Source of the DNA: Burkholderia gladioli
GTDB taxonomy: Bacteria; Pseudomonadota; Gammaproteobacteria; Burkholderiales; Burkholderiaceae
NCBI RefSeq assembly: GCF_000959725.1
Contig: NZ_CP009323.1
Span: forward strand, 2,294,001 to 2,358,000
DNA: 64,000 bases
Reading direction: 5' to 3'
Under the pieces are notes generated by a model, which saw only the letters and a program-made list of their open reading frames with translations, ran no database searches and was not told the origin of the DNA. The first letter of the stretch is position 1. Every line of letters starts with the position of its first letter. Position numbers and translations under genes: made by a program. This document shows positions 1 to 8,101 of this stretch, piece by piece.

Positions 1-137
1 ACGCGCAGATGCGCCTCCAGCGCGGCCACATGGCGGCTGACGTTGGGCTGGCCGAGCCCGAGGTCGCGCGCGGCGGCCGAGAAGCTGCCGGTTTCCACCG
101 CGCGAGCGAAGCAGCTCATCAACAGGAAGCGATCCAT
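1..137 (-). CDS. LysR-family transcriptional regulator (5' end only)
   Basis: Only the first 45 codons lie in the window; the gene runs off the left edge. The start is the ATG at 137. The visible residues form the winged helix-turn-helix of a LysR-type regulator: an FxxxVExGSFSAAAR stretch followed by LGLGQPNVSRHVAALEAHL, where the recognition helix starts at about residue 30. It is divergent from the SDR gene at 286, the usual arrangement for a LysR regulator and its target, and a palindromic LysR-type box sits between them at 148-170. The effector-binding half, and so the ligand, cannot be judged here. Confidence 0.9.
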   Translation of the reverse strand, partial: MDRFLLMSCFARAVETGSFSAAARDLGLGQPNVSRHVAALEAHLR

Positions 138-147
138 CCCGAACCTC

Positions 148-170
148 ATTCATGCGAATTGAGCATGAAT
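148..170. promoter_or_regulatory. Palindromic LysR-type operator
   Basis: Two perfect 8-bp inverted arms, ATTCATGC and GCATGAAT, are separated by 7 bp. The palindrome lies 11 bp upstream of the LysR start (137) and about 115 bp upstream of the SDR start (286). LysR regulators bind T-N11-A palindromes of this size in divergent intergenic regions, so this is the likely site for the regulator at the left edge. Binding is inferred; the symmetry is seen directly. Confidence 0.65.
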
Positions 171-285
171 TGTATGTAAATCGAACGTCTTATGCTTTTC
201 GAGGCAGGGCGGCATGCTGGATGGGTGGCGAACGGCGGATCGGCCGCCGTCGCCCCTCATCCATTCCCATCAAGGAGAAGCATTC

Positions 286-1038
286 ATGTCCCGCTTGCAA
301 GGCAAACGCACGTTGATCACCGGCGGCACCAGCGGAATTGGCCTGGCCACGGCCAAGCGGTTTCTGGCCGAAGGTGCACGCGTGATCGTGACCGGCCAGG
401 ATCCGGAACGCCTGGAGCGCGCCCGCGTCGAACTCGGCAGCGAGGTGCTGGCGCTGCGCGCCGATTCGGCCGAGCTCGGCGAGCAGCAGCGGCTCGCGCA
501 GGCCGTCGCCGACCATTACGGCCAGCTCGACGTCGCCTTCCTCAATGCCGGCGTATCGGTCTGGCTGCCGATCGAGCAGTGGACCGAGCCGATGTTCGCG
601 CGCTCGCTCGACGTCAATCTCAAGGGCCCGTTCTTCCTGATCCAAGCGCTGCTGCCGGTGTTCGCGAATCCGGCCTCGGTGGTGCTCAATACCTCGATCA
701 ACGCGCACGTCGGCGCGGTGCGTTCCTCGGTCTACGCGGCTTCGAAGGCGGCCCTGCTGTCGCTGTCGAAGACGCTGTCGAGCGAGCTGCTCGAGCGCGG
801 CGTGCGCATCAACGCGGTCAGTCCGGGGCCCGTCGACACGCCGCTCTACGACAAGCTCGGCATTCCCGATGCGTATCGCGAGCAGGTCGGGCGCGAGATC
901 CTCGCCTCGATTCCGGCTGGTCGCTTCGGCTTGGCCGAGGAGGTGGCCAGCGCGGTGCTGCACCTGGCCTCGGACGAATCGGCCTGGAGCGTCGGTAGCG
1001 AGATCGTGGTCGACGGCGGGCGGATGTTGAACGGCTGA
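286..1038 (+). CDS. SDR-family NAD(P)-dependent oxidoreductase
   Basis: 250-residue classical short-chain dehydrogenase/reductase. The Rossmann motif TGGTSGIG is near residue 12, the LNAG motif near 90, and the YAASK catalytic pair (Tyr, Lys) near 155, preceded by an NTS serine region. The C-terminus ends DGGRMLNG, typical of the glucose-dehydrogenase-like SDR group. The start at 286 is chosen because AAGGAG lies 9 bp upstream and the glycine motif then falls at the usual place; an in-frame ATG at 214 lacks this. It is divergent from the LysR gene at 137 and probably controlled by it. The substrate cannot be told from sequence. Confidence 0.9.
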   Translation: MSRLQGKRTLITGGTSGIGLATAKRFLAEGARVIVTGQDPERLERARVELGSEVLALRADSAELGEQQRLAQAVADHYGQLDVAFLNAGVSVWLPIEQWTEPMFARSLDVNLKGPFFLIQALLPVFANPASVVLNTSINAHVGAVRSSVYAASKAALLSLSKTLSSELLERGVRINAVSPGPVDTPLYDKLGIPDAYREQVGREILASIPAGRFGLAEEVASAVLHLASDESAWSVGSEIVVDGGRMLNG

Positions 1039-1052
1039 GGTGTTGGCGCGGG

Positions 1053-1430
1053 TCAGCCGCGCCAGGTCGCGCCGGCCAGCCCCGCCACCAGCGCGTCGAA
1101 CACCACGCGGATCCGCCTGGGCACCGGCCCGCGTTGCGGGCGGTAGACGTGCAGCTTCCAGGGCTGCGGCTCGAAGCGGCGCAGCACGCGAACCAGCCGC
1201 CTGTTCTCGAGCTGCGGGCGGACCAGGTATTCGGCGCACTGGCTGAAGCCGAGGCCCGCGCAGGTCGCGGCGATCTCGGCCTCGACGTCGTCGGTGACGA
1301 AGACCGGGGCGGGCGTCTGGAACGGCGTGTCGCCGCGGAACAGCCAGGGCCGCCCGCTAGCACGGTCGATCAGTCTGGTGACGCGCAGGGCGGCCAGCGC
1401 GGTGGGCGTGTTCGGCTCGCCGACGCGCAA
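1053..1430 (-). pseudogene. LysR-family regulator, 3' remnant
   Basis: The reading frame encodes about 125 residues matching the end of a LysR effector-binding domain: a GEPN stretch, then a DRASGRPWLFRG segment, then VTDDVEAEIAATCAGLGFSQ and a typical LysR tail ending VVFDALVAGLA. The HTH and the first part of the ligand domain are missing. Sequence between the RVGEPNTPTALAALRV and TRLIDR segments also looks shortened, suggesting an internal deletion. The frame is cut at 1437 by a hairpin terminator that opens the lower-GC island. It is convergent with the SDR gene. I read it as a regulator destroyed when the island formed. Confidence 0.7.
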
Positions 1431-1436
1431 AAGCAA

Positions 1437-1466
1437 AAAGCCCGGTCGTGAGACCGGGCTTTCTTG
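1437..1466. terminator. Bidirectional rho-independent terminator
   Basis: Perfect 11-bp stem (1437-1447 with 1452-1462) and a GTGA loop. It is A-rich on the left and T-rich on the right (TTTCTT), so it could work on both strands. It marks the junction between the broken LysR gene and the island. Confidence 0.8.
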
Positions 1467-1688
1467 TCACGACGATCTATCCGCCGAGTCCATGAGGGAG
1501 TGGTGGGCGACGCCGTAACGCGTCAAGCCGAGTGACGTGCAGCGGCTGGTCCTGAAGGTCATCTCGTTGCGGCGCCTGCTTAGGGCGAGCGTCGAGGACG
1601 CGCGGCAGGTCCGCGTCGCGGCGGGAGAGCGGTATGTCGTCGCGCCGGACTCCCCAGGCGTCAGTCGGAAGTCCCGGGAGCTAGAGCC
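1467..1688. other. Intergenic island DNA, no gene recognised
   Basis: Short frames exist on both strands, but none has a convincing start, a ribosome site or a recognisable family. The frame running from about 1537 into the 91-aa gene has ordinary non-coding composition before 1792. It may be eroded coding sequence. Confidence 0.4.
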
Positions 1689-1715
1689 GAATAAACCGAC
1701 ACAGAGTGACAGCCC
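1689..1715. repeat. 27-bp imperfect direct repeat, left copy
   Basis: GAATAAACC-ACACAG-GTGAC--CCC occurs here and again at 2709-2735 in the same orientation, with 23 of 27 positions identical; mismatches are at 1698, 1705, 1711 and 1712. The copies are exactly 1,020 bp apart and bracket the small-gene cassette. This copy ends 14 bp before a sigma70-like -35 box. It could be an element boundary, a target duplication or a shared regulator site. Confidence 0.7.
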
Positions 1716-1729
1716 GGTAACTCTGCCGG

Positions 1730-1757
1730 TTGCAGCCGGGAACGCCCTCCTGATAAT
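1730..1757 (+). promoter_or_regulatory. Predicted sigma70 promoter of the small-gene cassette
   Basis: TTGCAG (1730-1735) and GATAAT (1752-1757) are separated by 16 bp, 34 bp upstream of the first start codon (1792), which leaves room for the AGAGAGG ribosome site at 1777-1783. Read by eye. Confidence 0.55.
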
Positions 1758-1791
1758 GTCTCGAAGCCACAACAAAAGAGAGGGCCGACTT

Positions 1792-2067
1792 ATGGCAGCG
1801 TGCGTAAGTTTTTCGAGAGCGTTTCAAGACAACATGGCGGGCTTGCACCTGCCCGTGCCGACCACTTTGTTTGCGACATTGCAAACCTCGCTGGCGAGCA
1901 CTTCTGCCGCATTGGGAGCGCTTAAAGCCCTCGGGCCTGGGGCGACAGTTGCTGAATTGATCGGCGCCACCACGGGCCTCGAATTGCTGACCGTCGCGGG
2001 CAGCATGTTAGGCGTGTTCTACCTCGGGGCCGTCGTCGGGAGTTTGATGGTAGCGACCAATGCGTAG
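1792..2067 (+). CDS. Small hydrophobic glycine-zipper-like protein (91 aa), unknown function
   Basis: I do not recognise a named family. The start at 1792 has AGAGAGG 8 bp upstream and a promoter before it. Residues 1-30 are polar to neutral and have one Cys. Residues 30-55 are rich in Ala, Ser, Leu and Thr. Residues 55-88 are strongly hydrophobic with small-residue spacing (GATTG, AGSMLG, GAVVGS), resembling a glycine-zipper membrane helix or pore-forming peptide. There is no cleavable signal peptide. It is the first gene of a tight cassette with a 39-aa ORF and a 70-aa membrane protein. A bacteriocin-like, holin-like or phage-derived role is possible, but the sequence does not prove any. 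Confidence 0.65.
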   Translation: MAACVSFSRAFQDNMAGLHLPVPTTLFATLQTSLASTSAALGALKALGPGATVAELIGATTGLELLTVAGSMLGVFYLGAVVGSLMVATNA

Positions 2068-2129
2068 CTGCGTGCAAAGACCCGCGTGGGCTGCGTTCGT
2101 CCGTGGCAATTGCAACATGGGGGGCGAGT

Positions 2130-2249
2130 ATGGGCCTAGCTGTCCCGCCCATCCTCATTGCTCACATGCTGCGGCACCCCGAGGTGCTTTCCCCGACGAC
2201 CTACAACAATTACGGCGTGCGGGCGAGATTCGCGCCGCGAGGTAAATGA
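2130..2249 (+). CDS. Predicted 39-aa protein, second gene of small cassette
   Basis: This short frame starts at the ATG at 2130 behind a G-rich stretch (2118-2124) and reads MGLAVPPILIAHMLRHPEVL followed by a polar, basic tail. Its TGA (2247-2249) overlaps the ATG of the next gene (2246), a sign of translational coupling. The composition is protein-like: an aliphatic N-terminus, then an SPTTYNNYG turn. No family is recognised. The coupling and position between two better-supported genes are the evidence that it is real; it could still be chance. Confidence 0.5.
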   Translation: MGLAVPPILIAHMLRHPEVLSPTTYNNYGVRARFAPRGK

Positions 2250-2458
2250 TGAGCTGGATTGGTGATCGCCTACTGCTGATTCTCACCGCCGTTATCGGCG
2301 CTGCTGCGTGCTGGCTTGTTATCCGGGCGACTGGTGAGTGGTTCCCCACGATCATGCTCGTGATTTCGTATGTCGTCCTGTTTGCGGAAAACTCCCGGCT
2401 CCGCAAGCTGCTGGAGAAGAACGGAATCAACCCGCGCCCCAAGAGGACCAGGCAATAG
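2246..2458 (+). CDS. Small two-helix membrane protein (70 aa), unknown function
   Basis: Two hydrophobic segments lie at about residues 7-27 (LLLILTAVIGAAACWLVI) and 31-47 (TIMLVISYVVLF). They are followed by a charged tail, ENSRLRKLLEKNG, ending in a basic run. By charge the tail probably faces the cytoplasm. A second ATG follows at once at 2249. It overlaps the 39-aa gene by 4 nt, so the three genes are probably one transcript. A membrane partner, immunity-like or holin-like protein would fit, but this is inference only. Confidence 0.65.
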   Translation: MMSWIGDRLLLILTAVIGAAACWLVIRATGEWFPTIMLVISYVVLFAENSRLRKLLEKNGINPRPKRTRQ

Positions 2459-2488
2459 CCATCTCTGCGCACGGCGGCAGCTACGGCC

Positions 2489-2695
2489 CTACTGCTTGGG
2501 GAAGCTTTCGTAGTATCGGACCAGCATAAACATCGCGGTGAATTCGAACTGGGAGTCCTCGCAGGTGAATTCCTGGTGGACCGTGGCCGAGCCGATGGCG
2601 CACGCGCCGGCCATAATGTTCGAGGAGGAGCAGGTCGGACAGAGTGGTTTGAGCGTCGCCCTGACCAGGGTGGTCCAGTCGTCAGACTCCATCAT
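2489..2695 (-). CDS. Small zinc-ribbon-like hypothetical protein (68 aa)
   Basis: The frame extends back to an ATG at 2722, but the ATG at 2695 is preferred because GAGGA lies 8 bp upstream. The protein has a CPTC knuckle near residue 21, a third Cys a little further on, and a TCEDS stretch where a zinc ribbon would normally carry its second CxxC. It therefore looks like a zinc ribbon with a decayed or incomplete second knuckle. It faces the small-gene cassette tail to tail. No function is assigned. Confidence 0.5.
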   Translation of the reverse strand: MMESDDWTTLVRATLKPLCPTCSSSNIMAGACAIGSATVHQEFTCEDSQFEFTAMFMLVRYYESFPKQ

Positions 2696-2708
2696 GGGGC
2701 GATCCTCG

Positions 2709-2735
2709 GAATAAACCCACACAGGGTGACGACCC
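2709..2735. repeat. 27-bp imperfect direct repeat, right copy
   Basis: Second copy of the repeat at 1689-1715 (23/27 identical, same orientation). It overlaps the longest possible 5' end of the opposing zinc-ribbon-like frame. With the left copy it brackets about 1 kb that contains all four small genes. Confidence 0.7.
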
Positions 2736-2807
2736 TATGCGGCCCGTGATTCTCGGAAAGTATCCGATGGTCATGGGATGAGCTGCAACCCGGTCCCCGC
2801 ATAGGAC

Positions 2808-2855
2808 CCAAAAAGAACAAAGCCGCTGTGAAGTAGATCACTTCACAGCGGCTTT
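2808..2855 (-). terminator. Rho-independent terminator downstream of tRNA-Lys
   Basis: Perfect 16-bp stem (2819-2834 with 2840-2855) and a 5-nt loop. On the minus strand it is followed by a T-rich run (TGTTCTTTTT). It lies just 3' of the tRNA and separates the island from the tol-pal side. Confidence 0.85.
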
Positions 2856-2883
2856 GGTAACCTCTTTTTCACAGCAGATTCTT

Positions 2884-2959
2884 TGGTAGGCCGTACTGGA
2901 TTCGAACCAGTGACCAACGGATTAAAAGTCCGCTGCTCTACCAGCTGAGCTAACGACCC
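2884..2959 (-). tRNA. tRNA-Lys (anticodon UUU)
   Basis: 76 nt including an encoded CCA. On the minus strand the acceptor arm GGGTCGT pairs with ACGGCCT (ends G-U, then standard pairs). The D arm is TAGCTCAGCTGGTAGAGCA, the anticodon loop is CTTTTAA with TTT, and the T arm is CTGGTTCGAATCCAG. It lies 80 bp after cpoB, on the same strand, and may be read partly from the tol-pal transcript. tRNA genes are common integration sites, and the lower-GC island starts on its 3' side. Confidence 0.97.
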
Positions 2960-3039
2960 AAAGAGGCGAGATTATAGCGGAGATTTTTCGAGCCTGTCAA
3001 GAATCGACCCTCGACAGGCTTGCCGCCGCTCCATCTCGC

Positions 3040-3789
3040 CTACTTGATCGAATCGATCTTGGCTTGCGCCGCCTGCGCCGAGCTCGAACCCTGGAACTGC
3101 GAGACGACCTGTTCGAAGGTGCGTTTCGCGGCCGCCTTCTGGCCTTGCTCCAACTGGTTGGTGCCGATCGCCACCAGGGCGTCGCCGGCGCGCGGGTGCT
3201 GCGGGAAGGCCTTCACCAGCGCCTGCCAGGTCGCCGTCGAGCCCTTGTAGTCGCGTAGCGCGTACTGCGCGTTGCCGAGCCAGTACTGCGCCACCGGCTG
3301 GTAGGGGCTCTGCGGATACTTGGCGATGAAGGCGCGGAACGAGGCCGCCGCGCCCTTGAAGTCGCCGGCGCGGAACTGCTGCGAAGCCGCGTTGAACGCG
3401 TCCGTTTCCCCGGGCTGGACCGTGCCCTCGACGCCATCGACCGTGGTCTGCTGCGGCTCGAACTTCTTGAGCCGCGTGTCCAGGTCGCTGTAGCCGTCAC
3501 GCTGCTGACGCTCCAGCGTGGTCAGGCGATTGGTCAGGTCCTCGTTCTGCCCGCGCAGCGTCGCGACCTGCTGGTTGAGCTGGTCGAGACGGCCGGACTG
3601 GTCGAGGATCGTGCGTTGCGCGGCCGACAACTGGCTGGTCAGGTTGTCGGTGCGGCTACGCAGGTCGAGCACGGCGCGACGGGCTTCGTCGTCGTCGAAC
3701 ATGCCTGCGTGGGCCGGCGCCGCGCCGAGCGCGACACCGGCGACACAGGCCGCGGCGGCTGCACGCAGCCAGGGGAAGCGGTGCGTCAT
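3040..3789 (-). CDS. cpoB: Cell division coordinator CpoB (YbgF)
   Basis: 249-residue periplasmic protein of the Tol-Pal system, which links outer-membrane constriction to peptidoglycan synthesis. A Sec signal peptide (about 1-28, ending APAHA) is followed by the coiled-coil trimerisation region (about 32-95, LDLRSRTDNLTSQLSAAQ) and tetratricopeptide repeats from about 128 (FNAASQQFRAGDFKGAAASF, YWLGNAQYALRDYKGS). It is the last gene of the tol-pal run, 19 bp after pal. Confidence 0.96.
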   Translation of the reverse strand: MTHRFPWLRAAAAACVAGVALGAAPAHAGMFDDDEARRAVLDLRSRTDNLTSQLSAAQRTILDQSGRLDQLNQQVATLRGQNEDLTNRLTTLERQQRDGYSDLDTRLKKFEPQQTTVDGVEGTVQPGETDAFNAASQQFRAGDFKGAAASFRAFIAKYPQSPYQPVAQYWLGNAQYALRDYKGSTATWQALVKAFPQHPRAGDALVAIGTNQLEQGQKAAAKRTFEQVVSQFQGSSSAQAAQAKIDSIK

Positions 3790-3808
3790 ACGGCTTGGGT
3801 TCCCTTGC

Positions 3809-4324
3809 TTACTGTTGATAGACGATGTCCGCGCGGCGGTTCTGCGCCCACGAGGCTTCGTCGTGGCCCAGCGCCTGCGGCTTTTCCTTGCCCAGGCTGA
3901 CCGATTCCATCTGCGAATCCGGCACGCCGAGCAGCGACAGGCCGCGGCGAACCGCTTCCGCGCGCTTCTGGCCCAGCGCGAGGTTGTACTCGCTGGTGCC
4001 GCGCTCGTCGGTGTTGCCCTGGATCAGGATGTGGCGCGCCGGGTGGCTCTTCAGGTACTGGGCGTGTTGGGCCAGCAGCGACTGGTACTGGTCCGAGACC
4101 GAGTAGCTGTCGAAGTCGAAGTAGATGCTGCGCTTGGCCAGCGGGCTGTTCGGATCGTTCAGCGGATCGACGTTCACTTGCGCGACGTCGGTCGGGTTCG
4201 GTTGCGTCTGCAGCGCGTTGCCTTGCTGGTTCGCCTTGTCGTCGAGCTTGACGCCCGACTTACAGGCGGCGAGGGCGCTGATCATCATCACGGCGAGTGC
4301 CAGGCGAGCTTTATTGGTCATCAT
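3809..4324 (-). CDS. pal: Peptidoglycan-associated lipoprotein Pal
   Basis: 171-residue outer-membrane lipoprotein. The signal peptide ends in a lipobox (ALAAC), giving a lipidated Cys at residue 21. The OmpA-like C-terminal domain (about 60-171) has the peptidoglycan-binding stretch NTDERGTSEYNLALGQKRA. It anchors the outer membrane to the wall and is moved by TolA-TolQR through TolB. The start at 4324 is chosen because AGGAGA lies 6 bp upstream; the longer frame back to 4363 lacks this. Confidence 0.97.
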   Translation of the reverse strand: MMTNKARLALAVMMISALAACKSGVKLDDKANQQGNALQTQPNPTDVAQVNVDPLNDPNSPLAKRSIYFDFDSYSVSDQYQSLLAQHAQYLKSHPARHILIQGNTDERGTSEYNLALGQKRAEAVRRGLSLLGVPDSQMESVSLGKEKPQALGHDEASWAQNRRADIVYQQ

Positions 4325-4341
4325 GGTGAATCTCCTGTTGG

Positions 4342-5643
4342 TCATTGCATGAATGGCCCCCACGACGGCTCACGGAAGGAGCCGCCCTGGACGGGCAGAA
4401 TCTGCGGCGGCGAGCTGCCGTCCGAGGGGACAGCGGCCAGCACACTGCGGCCATTGGCTTGGGTCGCGTACAGGATGTACTGACCGTTTGCCGCGAAACT
4501 CGGCGATTCGTCATGCGTCGTATTGGTGACCGCGTTGGCGGCGCCGGTTTGCAGATCCTGGACATACAGCTTGAAGCCCCCACCGGTGCGCGAGATGTAC
4601 GCGAGCAACTTGCCGTCGGGGCTGACGCGCGGGCTGGTGTTGTAGCTGCCCGTGAACGTCACGCGCTGCGCGCTGCCGGCGCTCTCGCCCTGTGCGGGCA
4701 TCCGGTAGATTTGCGGCGCGCCACCACGATCGCTGGTGAAATAGATCCACCGGCCATCAGGAGAATAAAAGGGTTCGGTATCGATCGAACTGCTCTGGGT
4801 GAGCCGGCGCAGGCCGGTGCCCGTCGCGCTGACCGAGTAGATCTGGGTATTGCCCGTCAGGGACAGTGCCACGGCCAGCGTCTGGCCATCCGGCGACCAG
4901 GCCGGCGCGCTGTTGTTGCCCTTCTGGTTCGAAATCACGTAGCGGCGGCCGGTCGGCAGGTCGTGGATATAGACCACCGGCTTGCGCAGTTCGAAGGACA
5001 CGTAAGCAACCTTCGTTCCGCTCGGCGACCAGGCCGGCGAGATGATCGGCTCGGAACTGGTCAGCGCCGGCACCGCGTTCTCGCCGTCGGAATCGGAAAT
5101 CAGTAGACGATACTTGCCGCCCGAGCGCGTCACGTAGGACAGCCGCGTGCTGAACACGCCGCGCACGCCCATCAGCTTCTGGTAGATGAAGTCGGCGATC
5201 TTGTGGCCGGTCTTGCGCATGCTCTCGGCATCGCCCCCGGCCGTCAGCGAGAGGCCGCCGAGGCTTTGCTGCTTGAGCGTGTCGAACAGCATGAAGTCGA
5301 CCTTCACCTGGCCGCTGGCGTCACGGTTCACGGTGCCGGCGACCAGCGCGTTCGCGCCCTTTGCCTTCCAGGCACCGTAGTCGACCGGGGCGGTCTCGGG
5401 GATCGGCGTGCTGCCGGCGTCGACATTCGAGAACTTGCCGGTACGGGCCAGATCGGCGCGCACCACGGCCGTCACCGATTGCGGCAAGCCGCCTTCGTTG
5501 ACGAAATTCGCGGTGGCGATCGGAAACTGCGTCGACCCGACGCCCGTGATGAGCACATTGACCTGCGCGTTGGCGGTGCTGCCCGCCGCGATCAGGCACG
5601 AGGCCACCAGTGCCCTGAAACCCAGCTTCGTCATCAAACTCAT
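4342..5643 (-). CDS. tolB: Tol-Pal system translocation protein TolB
   Basis: 433-residue periplasmic protein. Signal peptide about 1-26 (ending STANA), N-terminal alpha/beta domain to about 165, then a six-bladed beta-propeller with repeated SPDG/SPSG turns (for example [42 protein letters not shown]). The start at 5643 is chosen for its ribosome site (CAGGA) and because the signal peptide then begins correctly; the open frame runs on to 5769. TolB binds Pal and TolA. It ends 17 bp before the pal start. Confidence 0.97.
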   Translation of the reverse strand: MSLMTKLGFRALVASCLIAAGSTANAQVNVLITGVGSTQFPIATANFVNEGGLPQSVTAVVRADLARTGKFSNVDAGSTPIPETAPVDYGAWKAKGANALVAGTVNRDASGQVKVDFMLFDTLKQQSLGGLSLTAGGDAESMRKTGHKIADFIYQKLMGVRGVFSTRLSYVTRSGGKYRLLISDSDGENAVPALTSSEPIISPAWSPSGTKVAYVSFELRKPVVYIHDLPTGRRYVISNQKGNNSAPAWSPDGQTLAVALSLTGNTQIYSVSATGTGLRRLTQSSSIDTEPFYSPDGRWIYFTSDRGGAPQIYRMPAQGESAGSAQRVTFTGSYNTSPRVSPDGKLLAYISRTGGGFKLYVQDLQTGAANAVTNTTHDESPSFAANGQYILYATQANGRSVLAAVPSDGSSPPQILPVQGGSFREPSWGPFMQ

Positions 5644-5740
5644 GCGTCCTGTTTCCCGTATGTAACTGTGCAACCGCAAAGACCTAACAATAGCCGATTC
5701 GTTCCTTGTGGCGACGGCGCGAGTGTATGCCGATTCCGTG

Positions 5741-6787
5741 TCACTCCGCCGCCCGGAAGGTAATTGCAATCTTCTTCGGCGTGATTCCGTTAGTATCGGG
5801 CGGCAGGGGCGAGGCTGCCCGTACCGCGCCGACCACGGTTTCGTCCCAGGCCGGATTGCCGCTCGGCCTCACCACCGAGACGCTGAGCACGTCGCCCGAT
5901 GGCGAGCAGCGGACATCCACGCTCGTCACCAGCCCTTCGGTGGCGCCGTTCCAGACGATGAACGGCTTGACGCGGCGCTTGACCTTGTCGGCGTAACCGG
6001 GCGAGGTGGCATTGCCGCCCGAGCCGGAACCCGTGCCGCTCTTGGCCAGGCCGTCGCTGCCGCCCTGGCCGCCCGCCGCGCCCTGCAACTGCGCGAGGCG
6101 CGCCTGACGCTCCTTGTCGAGCTTGGCATTGGCCGCGGCGGTGGCCTTGGCCTTCGCGGCCGCGTCGGCCTTCGCCTTGGCCGCAGCTTCCGCCTTGGCG
6201 GCCGCCGCCTTCTCGGCCTCGGCCTTCTTCTGCGCTTCAGCCTGTGCCTGCTCCTGCTTGCGTTGCTGCTCGAGCTTCTGCTGTTGCTCGAGTTTCTTCT
6301 GTTCGGCGAGTTGTTGCTGGCGCAACTTGTCGGCCTGCTTCTGCTTTTCCGCTGCCTGCTGCTGGGCAAGCTGCTGCGCCGCCAGCTGGGCGGCGCGCCT
6401 GGCTTCGGCTTCCTGCTGCTCGGCCTTCAGCGCTTGCTCGCGGCGCTGCTCGGCGAGCTGCGCCTCGCGCGCGGCTGCTTCCTGCTGCTGGCGGCGCTTC
6501 TGCTGCAGGGCGATCTCGGCATCGTCGTCCCGCGCCGGAGGCGGCGCGGGGGCGACGCGCACCGGCGGGGCGGGCGGCGGCACCGGGCGCGGCGCTGGCG
6601 AATCCGGCACTTCGGTCCACAGCTCGGCTTCCGCGCCGGCCGGCGTGCTGTTCTGCCAATTGATGCCGTGGTAGAGCAGGGCCACCAACAGCACGTGCAT
6701 CAGCGCCGCGAGCAGGAACGCGCGTCCCGTGCCGCGCTCTCGAGGCGGCTGCAGCGGTGAGGCGGTGCGGGTCTTGCGCTGGTTCAT
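5741..6787 (-). CDS. tolA: Cell envelope integrity protein TolA
   Basis: 348-residue inner-membrane protein. One membrane helix (about 23-44, [19 protein letters not shown]), a Pro-rich linker (about 60-90), a long Gln/Lys/Glu/Ala coiled rod (about 95-240, domain II), a Gly/Ser hinge, and a small C-terminal domain (about 258-348) that contacts TolB/Pal. Its ATG overlaps the tolR stop by 4 nt. The gene is on its own frame and ends about 100 bp before the tolB start. Confidence 0.96.
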   Translation of the reverse strand: MNQRKTRTASPLQPPRERGTGRAFLLAALMHVLLVALLYHGINWQNSTPAGAEAELWTEVPDSPAPRPVPPPAPPVRVAPAPPPARDDDAEIALQQKRRQQQEAAAREAQLAEQRREQALKAEQQEAEARRAAQLAAQQLAQQQAAEKQKQADKLRQQQLAEQKKLEQQQKLEQQRKQEQAQAEAQKKAEAEKAAAAKAEAAAKAKADAAAKAKATAAANAKLDKERQARLAQLQGAAGGQGGSDGLAKSGTGSGSGGNATSPGYADKVKRRVKPFIVWNGATEGLVTSVDVRCSPSGDVLSVSVVRPSGNPAWDETVVGAVRAASPLPPDTNGITPKKIAITFRAAE

Positions 6788-7233
6788 TGCGATTTGACGA
6801 GGAGGCCCACGCGCTTCACGCCGCGCGCTTTCAGGTCCGACATGACGGTCATCACCTTGTCGTACTGCACGGTCTTGTCGGCCGCGATCACCACCGGCTG
6901 GTCGGGATGGTCGGCCTGCCGCGAGGCGATGAAGTCGTCGAGCTCGGCCTTGCTCATGGTGTCTTCCTGCGAGGCGCCGGCGTCGCTCTTGTAGCGCACG
7001 CTCATGCGGCCGTCGGCCTGGATGTTGACCACCACGGGCGGCGTCTGGTCCTGCGGCGCCGCGTTGCCGACGGTCGGCAGGTTGACGATCGAGGGGGCCA
7101 CGAGCGGGGCCGTGACCATGAAGATCACGAGCAGCACCAGCATCACGTCGATGTAGGGCACGACGTTGATGTCGGCCATCGAGCGGCGCGAACGGCCGCC
7201 GCGCATGCTGGAACGAAGGGGAGTGCCGGCCAT
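6784..7233 (-). CDS. tolR: Tol-Pal system protein TolR (ExbD family)
   Basis: 149 residues. One N-terminal membrane helix holds the conserved ion-path Asp (D29 in VPYIDVMLVLLVIFM), and a periplasmic domain follows. With TolQ it forms the proton-driven motor that energises TolA. It starts 10 bp after tolQ and overlaps tolA by 4 nt, so the three are translationally coupled. Confidence 0.96.
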   Translation of the reverse strand: MAGTPLRSSMRGGRSRRSMADINVVPYIDVMLVLLVIFMVTAPLVAPSIVNLPTVGNAAPQDQTPPVVVNIQADGRMSVRYKSDAGASQEDTMSKAELDDFIASRQADHPDQPVVIAADKTVQYDKVMTVMSDLKARGVKRVGLLVKSQ

Positions 7234-7243
7234 CGCGTGCTCC

Positions 7244-7921
7244 TTATTGGGCCTGGCGCTGCAGGATGTTCGAGAACTCCTCGACGAAGGTCTCGAAGCG
7301 GCTGGCCAGGCGATCGATGTCGTGCGCGTAGCGGTTGTAGGCCACCACCGCGGGAATCGCCGCGAACAGGCCGATCGCGGTGGCCACCAGGGCCTCGGCG
7401 ATGCCGGGCGCGACGTTGGCGAGCGTGGCCTGCTGCACGTTGGCCAGGCCGCGGAACGAATTCATGATCCCCCAGACCGTGCCGAACAGGCCGATGTAGG
7501 GGCTGACCGAACCGACCGAGGCCAGGAAGGCGAGGTTGGCCTCGAGCATGTCCATCTCGCGCTGGAACGAGGCGCGCATCGCGCGGCGGGCGCCGTCGAG
7601 GATCAGCGAGGGATCGGAGATGCGCTTTTCCTTGGCCTTCAGGAACTCGCGCATGCCCGATTCGAAGATCCGTTCCAGCGAGCCGATCGTGTGGCGATTG
7701 TTCGCCGCGCTCTGGTAGAGCGCCTGGAGATCGCCGCCGGACCAGAAATCGCGTTCGAAACGCTCGGTCTGCTTGCGCGCGCGACGGATCGCGAACCATT
7801 TACGGAAGATGAACGTCCAGGACATCAGCGACAGCAGCAGGAGCAGCCCCATCACCGCCTGGGCGAGCACGCTCGCATTGAGGACGAGAGAAACGATCGA
7901 CAGGTCTTGTGCAGAGTTCAT
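7244..7921 (-). CDS. tolQ: Tol-Pal system protein TolQ (ExbB family)
   Basis: 225-residue inner-membrane channel subunit with three membrane segments: about 12-36, 137-160 (SVGSVSPYIGLFGTVWGIMNSF, the conserved motor signature) and 168-192. The long cytoplasmic loop between the first two is typical of TolQ/ExbB. It is separated from ybgC by about 180 bp in which no gene is visible, so the tol block may have a promoter of its own there. Confidence 0.96.
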   Translation of the reverse strand: MNSAQDLSIVSLVLNASVLAQAVMGLLLLLSLMSWTFIFRKWFAIRRARKQTERFERDFWSGGDLQALYQSAANNRHTIGSLERIFESGMREFLKAKEKRISDPSLILDGARRAMRASFQREMDMLEANLAFLASVGSVSPYIGLFGTVWGIMNSFRGLANVQQATLANVAPGIAEALVATAIGLFAAIPAVVAYNRYAHDIDRLASRFETFVEEFSNILQRQAQ

Positions 7922-8101
7922 AGGTGTGTGGTTGTCATGCCTTCTTGGCCGCCGCGCCGCTTCGATGCCACTGGCGCGCTACGGGTCCGGCGTCCGGCGG
8001 CGCGTGGCGGGCCGGCCTTTGGCTGCCCGCGTCGCTCCTTGCCGTGCCGTCGTTGGTCCCGAATCAGGGTCGCAAGTTCATCGGCTCTGTCTAAACGGCG
8101 C

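Noticed and set aside
190..1239. Long open frame opposite the SDR gene
   Set aside because: Arg/Ala-rich translation with no family features; a GC-rich shadow of the plus-strand gene.
1467..1775. 102-codon minus-strand frame in the island
   Set aside because: No ribosome site and no homology clue; it overlaps the cassette promoter region.
2060..2245. 61-codon frame starting at 2060
   Set aside because: A better frame (2130-2249) in another register overlaps the next gene in the coupled way, and this one has no ribosome site.
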